Of a DNA stretch of 64,000 bases, positions 17,235 through 25,631 are shown one piece after another. Origin of the DNA: Pararhizobium_B sp963838155. Its GTDB lineage: Bacteria > Pseudomonadota > Alphaproteobacteria > Rhizobiales > Rhizobiaceae. The stretch covers positions 186,001 to 250,000 of the forward strand of contig CAWIQE010000019.1 in assembly GCA_963838155.1 (NCBI GenBank), in the 5' to 3' direction. The notes under the pieces were generated by a model, which saw nothing but the letters and a program-made list of their open reading frames with translations, had not been told where the DNA came from and ran no database searches. The stretch's first letter is position 1; each line of letters opens with the position of its first letter. A program made the position numbers and the translations under genes.

Positions 17235-18538
17235 GACGTCGCTCCTTCTCCAAGGGCGGCCGACTTCGCCCGCCGCCTTCTCCATCCCGGGCGCAAGAGA
17301 TAGGTCAGGCCGGCCAGGAAGCCGGATATTTCGGCAAGCAGGATCGCCATCCGGCCCGGATGGCCATCGAAGAGCGAGCCGAAGAAGGTGCGGACGAAGT
17401 AGGCCGGCAGCTGCCTGCGGATGCGCACGAGGTTCCCCCGGTCTCCGAAATTGTCGTATTGCACGACCAGGGCGGAGACGTGGCCCTTCATGTAGGACCG
17501 CATCTGCCGCCTGAGGCCGGGCCAGTCGCTCCTGTGGTGGTGGAAGACGACGATCCTCGGCTCGTACTGGCAGGTGCCGCCCGTCGCCAGCAACCGGTAC
17601 CAGAGCTCGGAGTCCTCGGAACATCCGGACGCGCCGGCGCCCAGGCGTTCGTCGAAGGGGCCGACACGCTCCAGGGCCGATCTCCGGAAGGCCATGTTCG
17701 CCCCGGCGCCGATCTTCCAGACACGCGCCCCGTTGGGGCGCGTCTCCTCGAAGAAGGGTCGGCCGAAGGCGAGCGGAACGAAGGTGGAGCCGAAGCCGCC
17801 CATGGCGAACTGAAAGCAGCGCTCAGCGGCCGTATCGAGCCGCGCCGGCAGCACGAGACCGGTCAACGCCTCGACGTCGCGCTCGGCGAAGGTGCGGGCG
17901 ATCTCGGCGGTCCAGCCGGGATGGACCTCGACGTCGTCGTCGGTGAAGGCGACGATGCCGAGCCGGCTTTCGCGGACGCCGGCGTTCCTGGCGCGGCTGA
18001 GGCCCGGGCGGGGTTCGTGCAGGTAGCGGATGCGGGGAAACCGGCCGCAGCACGCCTCGGCGCCGCGGTCCCGGGAATTGTCGACGACAATCACCTCGCC
18101 GGCGGGGCTGCGCTGCGCTTCGAGGCTGCGCAGGCACCTTTCCAGGAGCGGGCCCCGGTCGCGGGTGCAGATCACGACCGAGACGTCCTCCGCGGAAGCC
18201 GACGACGCGGCCGCCACGTCCTGCAGTCCGCGGACCAGGTCCTTCGCCTCCCGCACGGACGCCAGGGAGAGGGCGCGCTTCGGCCAGCCTTCGCAGGTCG
18301 CGCGCAACGGCGCGCCCAGCCCGGCGGAGCGCGCCTCCAGCTGCGCGGCTCCGCATTCGGCCAGGATCCGGCGCAGCTGCGAGCGGCCGTAGGGCAGTTC
18401 CTCGGGCAGCGCGGCGCGCATTCCGAGCGGCAGGTCGTTCCACCAAAAGACCGACAGCGCCGGACCCGCGGGGGCGTCGCGCTCCTCGCCGCCGGCCGCG
18501 AGATCGACATGCCTCACCTCGAAGCGCTCTCCCGTCAT
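17231..18538 (-). CDS. Glycosyltransferase family 2
   Basis: 435 residues. An unusual N-terminal region of about 115 residues precedes the GT-A domain, which starts EDVSVVICTRDRGPLLERCL and has the metal-binding FTDDDVEVHPGW (DxD) and a later GCSEDSELWYRL acceptor-side motif. A hydrophobic C-terminal stretch (MAILLAEISGFLAGLTYLL) may anchor it to the membrane. Start and stop overlap both neighbours by 4 bases. It resembles the gene directly upstream in domain plan. Confidence 0.85.
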   Translation of the reverse strand: MTGERFEVRHVDLAAGGEERDAPAGPALSVFWWNDLPLGMRAALPEELPYGRSQLRRILAECGAAQLEARSAGLGAPLRATCEGWPKRALSLASVREAKDLVRGLQDVAAASSASAEDVSVVICTRDRGPLLERCLRSLEAQRSPAGEVIVVDNSRDRGAEACCGRFPRIRYLHEPRPGLSRARNAGVRESRLGIVAFTDDDVEVHPGWTAEIARTFAERDVEALTGLVLPARLDTAAERCFQFAMGGFGSTFVPLAFGRPFFEETRPNGARVWKIGAGANMAFRRSALERVGPFDERLGAGASGCSEDSELWYRLLATGGTCQYEPRIVVFHHHRSDWPGLRRQMRSYMKGHVSALVVQYDNFGDRGNLVRIRRQLPAYFVRTFFGSLFDGHPGRMAILLAEISGFLAGLTYLLRPGWRRRRAKSAALGEGATS

Positions 18539-19755
18539 GTCTGGCGCTCCCGGATCGCGTTCACCCGGGCGCGCGAGCGGTCGTATTCGCCCGCCAGGCC
18601 GCAGATGCCGCCGGCGAGCTCCGCAGCCCGGAACCGCAGGTCGCGGCCGCGAAAGCCGCCGGCCGCCCGCAGGAGCGCCTTCGACTGGTCGAGGAACCAC
18701 CACCGGACCATGGCCCGGTGGCGGGGCCGCAGCTCCCGGTCGGTGCGGTAGCTCTTGACGAGGAAGGCCATCATCCCGAGGCCCCACGTCCAGTACTGGC
18801 GGCGCAGTTGCGGGACCGTCTCGCGGTGCTCGTGGCGGACGGCGTATTCCGGCTCGTAGACCATCGTCCTGCCGGAACGCAGCACGCGGTAGAACATGTC
18901 GAGATCGCCGCCGCCCGGCAGCGGCGCGCCGGTGTCCAGCGCCTCGTCGAACCCGCCGAGCTCCATCAGCAGGCTGCGCCGGAACGCCATGTTGCACCCG
19001 GCGCCGAGGATGCCCGCCCCGACCGGATGGAGCGGATTGTCGAACCGCGCGCCGCGAAATTCCCTGCGGGCGAAGCCGCGGCCGAATCCGCCGTGCCGCT
19101 CGAAGAGGACCTGCGCCTCCGTATCGAGCCGGAACGGCAGGACGAGGCCGGTGAAGCCGCCCGCGTCCGGAGCGTCGCGGCAGGCCCCGGCGAGGCCCCG
19201 GAGCCAATTGCGGTCCACGACGACGTCGTCGTCGAGATAGGCGACGAGGTCGCCCTTGGCCGCATGGAGGGCGGCATTGCGGGCGAAGTCGAGCCCGGCC
19301 TTAGGCTCCCGCTCGTAGCGGACGTCCGCGAAGGCCTCCACCGCCTTCTCGGTGGAGTCGTCGGGCGGTGCGTTGTCGACGACCACGATCTCCACGGAGG
19401 GGAAGGGGCTTGTCGCGCGCACGCGGTCGAGCGAGGCGAGGAGCCGGCCGAGCCGCTCCGCGCGGTCGCGCGTGCAGATGGCGACGGTCAGCGAAGGCAG
19501 CGGCGTCTTGTCGTCCGGCGGCCCGCGGACCTCCGCTTCCAGCCTGGCGGCGAGCGCCCGTCCGGCGAAGCATTCGTCCGCGAGGGCCTCGAGCGCGTCG
19601 ACGGACATGGTCGCGCCTGGGGAAAGATCGATCATCCGGAAGCCGACCGGACGGCCTTGCCAGCGCGCGAGCAGGCCGATGCCGTCCTCCTTCGCCGAAA
19701 GACCGATCGGCCGGAGGTCCTCCGACAGCTCGATGTCGACCAGCTTGTAACCCAT
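18535..19755 (-). CDS. Glycosyltransferase family 2
   Basis: 406 residues from the ATG at 19755, 4 bases after the ABC transporter stop. The N-terminal 85 residues (MGYKLVDIELSEDLRPIGLS) are shared in plan with the next gene, suggesting a common docking domain. The GT-A domain begins LTVAICTRDRAERLGRLLAS, with YLDDDVVVDRNWL (DxD) and the motif LPGGGDLDMFYRVL. It probably adds a sugar to a lipid-linked intermediate exported by the neighbouring ABC protein. Confidence 0.85.
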   Translation of the reverse strand: MGYKLVDIELSEDLRPIGLSAKEDGIGLLARWQGRPVGFRMIDLSPGATMSVDALEALADECFAGRALAARLEAEVRGPPDDKTPLPSLTVAICTRDRAERLGRLLASLDRVRATSPFPSVEIVVVDNAPPDDSTEKAVEAFADVRYEREPKAGLDFARNAALHAAKGDLVAYLDDDVVVDRNWLRGLAGACRDAPDAGGFTGLVLPFRLDTEAQVLFERHGGFGRGFARREFRGARFDNPLHPVGAGILGAGCNMAFRRSLLMELGGFDEALDTGAPLPGGGDLDMFYRVLRSGRTMVYEPEYAVRHEHRETVPQLRRQYWTWGLGMMAFLVKSYRTDRELRPRHRAMVRWWFLDQSKALLRAAGGFRGRDLRFRAAELAGGICGLAGEYDRSRARVNAIRERQT

Positions 19756-19759
19756 CGGC

Positions 19760-21559
19760 CTAATGTCCACCCATGACGGCGCGTCCCTCATGGAACTCGT
19801 TGAGCCTGCTGAAAGGTCCCTTGCGCTCGATGAGTTCGTCCGGCGGGCCGGTTTCGACGACCCGCCCGTTCGCCAAGACGACGATCTGGTCGGCCGCCCG
19901 GACGGTCGACAGGCGGTGGGCGATGACGACCAGCGTGCGGTCGTGCGCATATTGCTCCAGCGCGAACTGGAAGGCCTTCTCGGTCTCGACGTCGAGCGCG
20001 TTCGTGGCTTCGTCCAGGAGCAGGATGTCGGGATTGCGCAGGATGGTGCGGGCGAGCGCGACCCGCTGCCTCTGCCCGCCCGACAGGCGCATCCCCTGGT
20101 CGGCGATCATCGTCTCGTAGCCGTCGGGAAGCAGGCGGATGAAATCGTCGGCCCTGGCGACCTCGGCGGCCTCGCGCACCTCGTCCATGCCGGCGCCGAG
20201 ATCGCCGTACCGGATGTTGGCGGCGATGGTGTCGTTGAAGAGATGGACCTCCTGGGACATGAGGGACAGGCGCTTGCGCCAGCTCTGGAGCCGGAAGTCG
20301 CGCAAGGGGACGCCGTCGGCGAGGATCTCGCCGGATGCGGGATCCATGAAGCGGAACAGGAGGGACATGATCGTCGACTTGCCCGCCCCCGATTCGCCGA
20401 CGATGGCGGTCGTCTTGCCCGCCGGCACGGTGAAGGAGACGTCCTCCAGCGCCAGCGGTTCGTCCGGGGCGTAGCGGAAGGAGACGTTCCGGAACTCGAC
20501 CCCCTCCCCGACGGGTCCCGCGCTGCGGCTTCCCTCGGCGAGGAAGGGCCTCTCGGTCGCGCGCAGGAAATCGTCGACGTCGTCGATCGCGCCCGCAAGC
20601 CCGTCGAGGGCGATCTTCGACTGCAGCAGTTCACGGGTCGGCCCCTGGAGGCGGTAGAGGAGCGAGAGGAACGCCGCCAGCTCGGCGATGCCGACCGACG
20701 CCGACTGCGCGACGAGGACGAGGGCGCCGATCAGCACCGTGATCGATATTTCCGAGACCGGGCCCGGCGTCGCCCACAGCATGTCGAGCTTCAGGAGACG
20801 GCGGCGCACGCGCTCGGACGTCTCGGTGAAGCGGCCGCGCTCGTAGTCCTCCTGGGCGAAGGCGCGGATCAGCTGCAGCGCGTTGATGCTCTCCCACATC
20901 CTGAGCCCGAACTGCTTGTTCTCCTCGACCACGGCCTTGCCGGTCTCGTCGGCGCGCCGGGTGGCGAAGCGGATGACCATCGCGACGAGGAAAAGGAACA
21001 CGATGGACACGACGGTGAGCTGGACCGAGATGAGGAGCATGAGCAGGAGGAAGACGACGAATGTCGCGGAGCAGATCATCAGCCGGTAGGCGAGGCTCAG
21101 GCCCTGGCTGACCTTCCAGGTATTGTTGGCGATGGTCGTGACGATGTCGGTGCGCCGGTTCTCCACCCGGTAGTCGACGCAGGAGCTGACGGTCTGCTCG
21201 AAGACCCTCGTGCGCAGCCGATGCGCGACGATGCCGTCGACGTAGCGCGTCACCCAGGTGTTGACCAGGTGGACGAGGTTCTTCAGGAGGATGCTCAGGC
21301 ACAGGATCGCCACCAGGAACGCCGTCAGGTGCCGTGCGGGAACGGCGGCGAGGAGCCAGTCGAACATCGCCTGCCACCGGCCGGCATGGGGCGCCGACGC
21401 TCCGAGGCTGCGGATGAGCGGAATGAAGAGGAAGAGGCCGGCGCCCTCCAGCACCGCCGCCGCGAGGCCGAGCCCGACGATCGACGGGCCGGCCCAGGCG
21501 GGCACCGCGGCGAGGCGGAAGAGCGCGCGCAGGCGCGCAAGGAGGGGGACGGCCGGCAT
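19760..21559 (-). CDS. ABC exporter, fused permease and ATPase (MsbA-like)
   Basis: 599 residues. Residues about 20-310 are a six-helix ABC permease domain; residues 345-590 are the ATPase: Walker A VGESGAGKSTIMSLL, Q loop MSQEVHLFND, signature RLSGGQRQRVALARTI, Walker B DILLLDEATNALD, H loop VIAHRLSTV. All catalytic residues are present, unlike the other ABC protein in the window. In this operon it most likely flips a lipid-linked glycan or glycolipid. The ATG overlaps the upstream glycosyltransferase stop by one base (TGATG). Confidence 0.9.
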   Translation of the reverse strand: MPAVPLLARLRALFRLAAVPAWAGPSIVGLGLAAAVLEGAGLFLFIPLIRSLGASAPHAGRWQAMFDWLLAAVPARHLTAFLVAILCLSILLKNLVHLVNTWVTRYVDGIVAHRLRTRVFEQTVSSCVDYRVENRRTDIVTTIANNTWKVSQGLSLAYRLMICSATFVVFLLLMLLISVQLTVVSIVFLFLVAMVIRFATRRADETGKAVVEENKQFGLRMWESINALQLIRAFAQEDYERGRFTETSERVRRRLLKLDMLWATPGPVSEISITVLIGALVLVAQSASVGIAELAAFLSLLYRLQGPTRELLQSKIALDGLAGAIDDVDDFLRATERPFLAEGSRSAGPVGEGVEFRNVSFRYAPDEPLALEDVSFTVPAGKTTAIVGESGAGKSTIMSLLFRFMDPASGEILADGVPLRDFRLQSWRKRLSLMSQEVHLFNDTIAANIRYGDLGAGMDEVREAAEVARADDFIRLLPDGYETMIADQGMRLSGGQRQRVALARTILRNPDILLLDEATNALDVETEKAFQFALEQYAHDRTLVVIAHRLSTVRAADQIVVLANGRVVETGPPDELIERKGPFSRLNEFHEGRAVMGGH

Positions 21560-22515
21560 CACGAGACCAATTCCCCGAACAGCGGCCTGTATTCGCCGTC
21601 CTTGCCGCTGAGGCGCCGCAGGCCCGCCTTGAACCAGCGCGGCGCCAGCCTGGCGCGACAGTAGACGTCCATCATGCTCGGCAGCCGGGTCGTCGCAAGG
21701 CCCGGGTCCAGCGCGAAGAACTTCTTCAGGAGGGCGCAGGCGTCGAGGAAGTTCCCCGCGATGAAGGCCCGGATCACCAGCCAGTTGACCATGTCGACCA
21801 GATGGGCGTCGAGTTCCGGGCCGTATTGCGGGTATCGCCGGTGATAGTCGGCGAGGACGATCTCGCAGGATCGGAGCATCTGCATGACGTCGCTCGACAT
21901 GTTCGCGTCGGTGATGCGGTAGCCGACGAGGAACTGCGGAACGACGCGGAACTCGTGGCTCTCGGCGATCCTGAGGCACATGAGGAGGTCTTCGCAACCC
22001 TGGGCACGACGCGCGCGAAGGGACGGATCGAACTGCCCCGCCTCCTCGAACACGCGGCGGCGCACCAGCATCGAACTTCCGTTGCCGACGAAGTTGCTCC
22101 TGCACATCTGCCCGAGAACCCGGCCCTCCGCCTGCGGGCGGTTGATCAGCGAGAACACGCGGCCGGCGCCGTCGATCTGGGCGAACCAGCAATAGGCGAG
22201 CCCGGCCGAGGGGCCGCCCCGGCGCAGGGCCTGCATCTGCAGCTCGATCTTGGCGGGGGCCCACAGGTCGTCGGCATCGACGAAGGCCAAGAATTCCGCG
22301 TCGGTCGCGGCCGCGCCGTTGTTGCGGGCCACCGCCACGCCGCCGTTGCGCTGGCGGAGCAGGCGAACCCGCGGATCGCGTTCCCGGAAGGACGCGGCGA
22401 TCTCCGCCGATGCGTCGACGGAGCCGTCGTCGACGACGACGATGTCCAGCGACCGGTAGGTCTGCCGGCAGATGCTGGTCAGGGTCTCGGCCACCGTCCT
22501 CTCGGCGTTGTACAT
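21559..22515 (-). CDS. Glycosyltransferase family 2, N terminus apparently frameshifted
   Basis: 318 residues from the ATG at 22515: MYNAERTVAETLTSICRQTY, then VVVDDGSVDASAEIA, the metal motif AFVDADDLWAPAK and NNGAAATDAEF. GT2 proteins normally begin with a beta-strand such as VSVVVP before MYNAE; here that segment (AVVVP) lies upstream in frame without a start codon. A better start is ATG 22579 with GGAG-rich upstream sequence, reading MSEDHPTVGPTVG, but it is out of frame by one base. Deleting one of the paired bases near 22530 joins the two. A 12-bp tandem repeat lies exactly there. The protein may be inactive, or the indel may be an assembly error. Confidence 0.7.
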   Translation of the reverse strand: MYNAERTVAETLTSICRQTYRSLDIVVVDDGSVDASAEIAASFRERDPRVRLLRQRNGGVAVARNNGAAATDAEFLAFVDADDLWAPAKIELQMQALRRGGPSAGLAYCWFAQIDGAGRVFSLINRPQAEGRVLGQMCRSNFVGNGSSMLVRRRVFEEAGQFDPSLRARRAQGCEDLLMCLRIAESHEFRVVPQFLVGYRITDANMSSDVMQMLRSCEIVLADYHRRYPQYGPELDAHLVDMVNWLVIRAFIAGNFLDACALLKKFFALDPGLATTRLPSMMDVYCRARLAPRWFKAGLRRLSGKDGEYRPLFGELVS

Positions 22516-22528
22516 CGGTACGACGACG

Positions 22529-22561
22529 GCCGACGGTGGGGCCGACGGTGGGGCCGACGGT
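22529..22561. repeat. 12-bp tandem repeat inside a glycosyltransferase start
   Basis: GCCGACGGTGGG at 22529-22540 and 22541-22552, then 9 matching bases to 22561. A 12-bp unit changes length without changing frame (it encodes repeats of Thr-Val-Gly-Pro), so copy-number change alone would not toggle the gene, but slippage in such a tract may have produced the one-base shift next to it. Confidence 0.75.
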
Positions 22562-22587
22562 AGGATGGTCCTCGCTCATTCCGCCTT

Positions 22588-22626
22588 CTCTCTCCCGCAC
22601 CTCTCTCCCGCACCTCTCTCCCGCAC
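22588..22626. repeat. 13-bp tandem repeat upstream of the glycosyltransferase
   Basis: Three perfect copies of CTCTCTCCCGCAC. On the coding (minus) strand they read GTGCGGGAGAGAG and end 8 bases before the ATG at 22579, so they contribute purine-rich, Shine-Dalgarno-like sequence to the leader. Copy number could tune translation of the whole operon. Confidence 0.8.
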
Positions 22627-23116
22627 CGGGCGGCGCCTGCCCGGTCCAAGGCATCTTCGGGGTCGACGCCGCGCTCGAACCGGCGACTGCGGGACGCGGG
22701 GGTTGCGACGAGCCGAACGCAGTCGTCTCGCAAGGCCAGCAACCGTTGGTTTCGGCGACGCTCGGACAAGGACAGGCAACATGCAGCAACCTGCTAATTC
22801 AACTTCTCAATTTTGATTAGACGAAGGCCGTTCCGTCTCTTGCGCTCAAACGACCCGCAGCCGGCGATCACGAACGGCCGGGGAACACGGAAACGCGTTA
22901 CGAAACGTGAATGGCCGGCAGCCGTCCAGGAACGGGACAGGCAGCCTGCCGCCTCCCCGTTCGGCCCGCTGGCCACCGGCCCGGAGAAGCGCCGCCGACG
23001 GTCCGCGGACGGGGCCGGCCGGTTAACGTCAATTTCACCTTGTTTATTAGCAGTTTCGCAAAACGTGCCCGTTATTCTCCGGATCGCTGATACGGAACCG
23101 GGAAAGGAGAATCCCA
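22627..23116. other. Intergenic region between glycan operon and pilin
   Basis: About 490 bases without a gene. The part 22780-22830 is AT-rich and is a plausible promoter region for the minus-strand operon; 23020-23070 (contains TTGTTTATTAGCAG) is a plausible promoter region for the pilin. No defined -35/-10 pair is claimed. Confidence 0.4.
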
Positions 23117-23320
23117 ATGACGACCAAGCTGCGCGCCCTGGTAAAGGGCTTCATGGAAGAAGAGACGGGTGCAACCGCGATCGAATACGGTCTCATCGCT
23201 GCGCTCATCTCCGTCGCGATCATCGCCGGCGCGTCCGCGCTGGGCGGCAACCTCGGCAACACCTTCAACCATCTCTCTGATTGCATGGCCAGCGCAAATG
23301 CAAGCGGAGCGGCCTGCTGA
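23117..23320 (+). CDS. Flp-family type IVb pilin
   Basis: 67 residues: short basic leader MTTKLRALVKGFMEEETG, then ATAIEYGLIAALISVAIIAG. The G/ATAIEYGLIA segment is the Flp prepilin peptidase site (cleavage after Gly, with Glu5-Tyr6). The hydrophobic helix and a short tail with two cysteines follow. AAAGGAGA precedes the ATG. Flp pilins are assembled by Tad/Cpa machinery for adhesion; no tad genes are in the window, so this is an orphan pilin gene next to a surface-glycan operon. Confidence 0.9.
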   Translation: MTTKLRALVKGFMEEETGATAIEYGLIAALISVAIIAGASALGGNLGNTFNHLSDCMASANASGAAC

Positions 23321-23394
23321 CGATTTAGCGGAGCCCGCGAAAGCGGAACGCACATCGCGAAACATGGCCCCGGTCCGATCGACCGAGGCCAGCA

Positions 23395-23430
23395 AAAAGC
23401 GACCTTCGCCAGACGGCGGAGGTCGCTTTT
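23395..23430 (+). terminator. Rho-independent terminator after the pilin gene
   Basis: Arms AAAAGCGACC (23395-23404) and GGTCGCTTTT (23421-23430), with a further inner stem CTTCGCC/GGCGGAG, make a long GC-rich hairpin ending in T residues 75 bases after the pilin stop. The A/T ends make it usable in both directions. Confidence 0.85.
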
Positions 23431-23586
23431 CCCGTTTGCGGCGGCGCCGCGGAGTTCCGCGGCGCTTTCCCCGGTGGACTTGCGCCGGCGAACCTTGCAT
23501 GGCCGTGTCCACTCTGATTCCCTGTGCGGGATCGGGCGATACTGATTCGCCGACCGCTCAATGCAGCCGGGGTTAAGCCAGTGGAC

Positions 23587-24579
23587 ATGGAGACGAGCGA
23601 AACGCGGATGCATCCGGAGCTCTCGCTGATGCGGCCGAAGCTGACGGTGCTCGGCGTCGGCGGCGGTGGGGGCAATGCCGTCAACAACATGATCACGACG
23701 GGCCTGAAGGGCGCGGAATTCATCGTCGCCAACACGGACGCCCAGGCCCTGACGGCCTCCAAGGCCGAACGGCTCATTCAGCTGGGGGCGGAAGTGACCG
23801 AGGGTCTCGGCGCCGGGGCGATCGCCGAGATCGGCAGGGCGGCGGCGGAGGAAACCCTCGACGAGGTGATGGACTATCTGTCCGGCACCCACATGTGCTT
23901 CGTCACCGCCGGCATGGGCGGCGGCACCGGCACCGGCGCGGCGCCGGTCCTCGCCCGCGCGGCGCGGGACGCGGGCATCCTCACCGTCGCGGTCGTCACC
24001 AAGCCCTTCGCCTTCGAGGGCACCAAGCGGATGCGCATCGCCGAGGAAGGCATCGAGCGGCTGCGCGAGAGCGCCGACACGGTCATCGTCATACCGAACC
24101 AGAACCTCTTCCGCATCGCGGATGCGGCGACGACGCTCGCCGACGCGTTCGCCGCGGCCGACAAGGTGCTCTATTCCGGCGTCGCCTGCGTGACCGACCT
24201 GATCGTGAAGGAAGGCCTCATCAACCTGGACTTCGCCGACGTGAAGAGCGTCATGCGGCGGATGGGACGCGGCATGATGGGAACCGGAGAGGCGGCCGGC
24301 GCGGCGCGGGCGACCGAGGCCGCCGATGCGGCGATCGCCAATCCGCTGCTCGACGAGCGCTCGATGCGCGGCGCCAAGGGCGTGCTGGTCTCGATTTCGG
24401 GCGGCCGCGACATGACGCTGTTCGAGGTCGACGAGGCGGCGACGCGCATCCGCGACGAGGTCGAGGAGGCGAGCGACATCGTCGTCGGCGCGATCTTCGA
24501 CCAAAGCCTCGAAGGGCGCTTCCGCGTCTCCGTCGTGGCGACCGGCCTCGACCCGAACGCGGCGCCGCGAGAGGCCTGA
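23587..24579 (+). CDS. ftsZ: FtsZ-family GTPase, short paralogue without C-terminal tail
   Basis: About 330 residues (ATG 23587; a GTG at 23581 is the alternative). The GTPase core is intact: LGVGGGGGNAVNNM, VANTDAQAL, the tubulin signature AGMGGGTGTGAAP, and the T7 synergy loop NLDFADVKSVM. It ends shortly after the C-terminal core domain (ASDIVVGAIFDQSLEGRFRV) and lacks the linker and the conserved C-terminal peptide that binds FtsA. Rhizobia have such a short second FtsZ (FtsZ2 of Sinorhizobium) besides the essential one in the dcw cluster. This copy stands alone, away from division genes. Confidence 0.88.
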   Translation: METSETRMHPELSLMRPKLTVLGVGGGGGNAVNNMITTGLKGAEFIVANTDAQALTASKAERLIQLGAEVTEGLGAGAIAEIGRAAAEETLDEVMDYLSGTHMCFVTAGMGGGTGTGAAPVLARAARDAGILTVAVVTKPFAFEGTKRMRIAEEGIERLRESADTVIVIPNQNLFRIADAATTLADAFAAADKVLYSGVACVTDLIVKEGLINLDFADVKSVMRRMGRGMMGTGEAAGAARATEAADAAIANPLLDERSMRGAKGVLVSISGGRDMTLFEVDEAATRIRDEVEEASDIVVGAIFDQSLEGRFRVSVVATGLDPNAAPREA

Positions 24580-24640
24580 ACGGCCCGCCCGGCGGCCGCT
24601 TCCATCGCCCGATCGGGCTATATTCCTCATCCGAAAGACT

Positions 24641-24745
24641 TAGAGCCTGTCCGCGTTTCACGGAATCGCGAACAGGCTCTACCTCATTGTTTTTGCGCGT
24701 TTCCGGACGGAAAACCGGTTTCCACTTTTCCTGGAAGCGCTCTAG
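24641..24745. repeat. Composite palindromic repeat, family 1, copy B (inverted)
   Basis: Reverse complement of the copy at 8415-8518: module 2 first (TAGAGCCTGTCCGCG ... AACAGGCTCT), then module 1 (CGTTTCCGGACGG ... GGAAGCGCTCTAG). It lies between the ftsZ stop and the DUF3365 gene and shows the most regular form of the element. Confidence 0.85.
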
Positions 24746-24863
24746 CCCTCGCCCAAACGGTCGAACTTTCGGCCAAACGGGCGCGCCGGCGTGCGATCCG
24801 TATTGTTTCGGAATCCTCCGGCTGTGATATCATGGCGCTTCGCGTCCGGAGGGGAAGCCGACG

Positions 24864-25631
24864 ATGCACAGTGTCTCCGCAGGCAGAACGATTTTCTTCG
24901 CCACGGCGGTCTGCGCGGCCCTCTGGTGCGGCGGCGCACCGGCCGACGACACCAGCGGCGAGACGGCCGACGTCGCGACCGCCGAGCGTCTCGCGGAACT
25001 GCTGCGCGACGGCCGCACCGTCGTTTCCAACAACCAGACCCTGATCAACGATCCGTCGATCGGCGACAAGCATCTCGATGGCAACCGTTTCGTCGAGGAG
25101 GCGACCCAGCTCTATGTCGACCATACCGGCGAGAAGCCCGGATCGCCGGACCTGAGCGACAGGGACCGGCGGCTCCTGCAGGCGCAGATCGACGCCATGC
25201 GCGAGGTCGTCGACGAGCACCAGGACGACATCAACCGCTCCGGCGTCGGCTTCAAGGGCTTCGTGCCCGCCCTCTTCGGGCGCCTGATGAACGAGAAGTT
25301 CGGCAACATGGTCGGCGAGGAGGCGACGGTGCGCGTCACCGCCCCGCAGGAGCTGGTCCGCAACCGCAAGGCGCTGCCCGACGCCTGGGAAACCAAGGTG
25401 ATCGACACCGTCTTCTCCGACCCCAACCGGGCCAAGAAGAAGGCCTACACGGAGCAGACCACGGTCGACGGTCGTCCCGCGTTCCGCATGCTCGTACCCG
25501 AATACTATACCGCTTCGTGCCTTTCGTGCCACGGCGCGCCCAAGGGAGCGATGGACATCACCGGCTACCCCAAGGAAGGCGGCAAGCTCGGCGAGCTCGG
25601 AGGCGCAATCAGCATCGTGCTGTTCAAATGA
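24864..25631 (+). CDS. DUF3365 (Tll0287-like) periplasmic heme sensor protein
   Basis: 255 residues with a signal peptide (TIFFATAVCAALWCGGAPADD). The C-terminal part has a c-type heme motif, ASCLSCHGAPKGAMDITGY, in the context LVPEYYTASCLSCHG that is typical of DUF3365 domains, which resemble heme-based PAS-like sensors. It is translationally coupled (ATGA) to the hybrid histidine kinase, so it probably presents a redox or gas signal to that kinase from the periplasm. Catalysis is not expected. Confidence 0.8.
   Translation: MHSVSAGRTIFFATAVCAALWCGGAPADDTSGETADVATAERLAELLRDGRTVVSNNQTLINDPSIGDKHLDGNRFVEEATQLYVDHTGEKPGSPDLSDRDRRLLQAQIDAMREVVDEHQDDINRSGVGFKGFVPALFGRLMNEKFGNMVGEEATVRVTAPQELVRNRKALPDAWETKVIDTVFSDPNRAKKKAYTEQTTVDGRPAFRMLVPEYYTASCLSCHGAPKGAMDITGYPKEGGKLGELGGAISIVLFK

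Noticed and set aside
16500..17624. Longer methyltransferase starting at 17624
   Set aside because: The first 130 residues would overlap the upstream glycosyltransferase in another frame; the GTG at 17234 gives the same 4-base overlap as other genes of the operon.
22528..22626. The two tandem repeats as a CRISPR array
   Set aside because: Units are 12 and 13 bp and directly adjacent without spacers; no cas genes are present.
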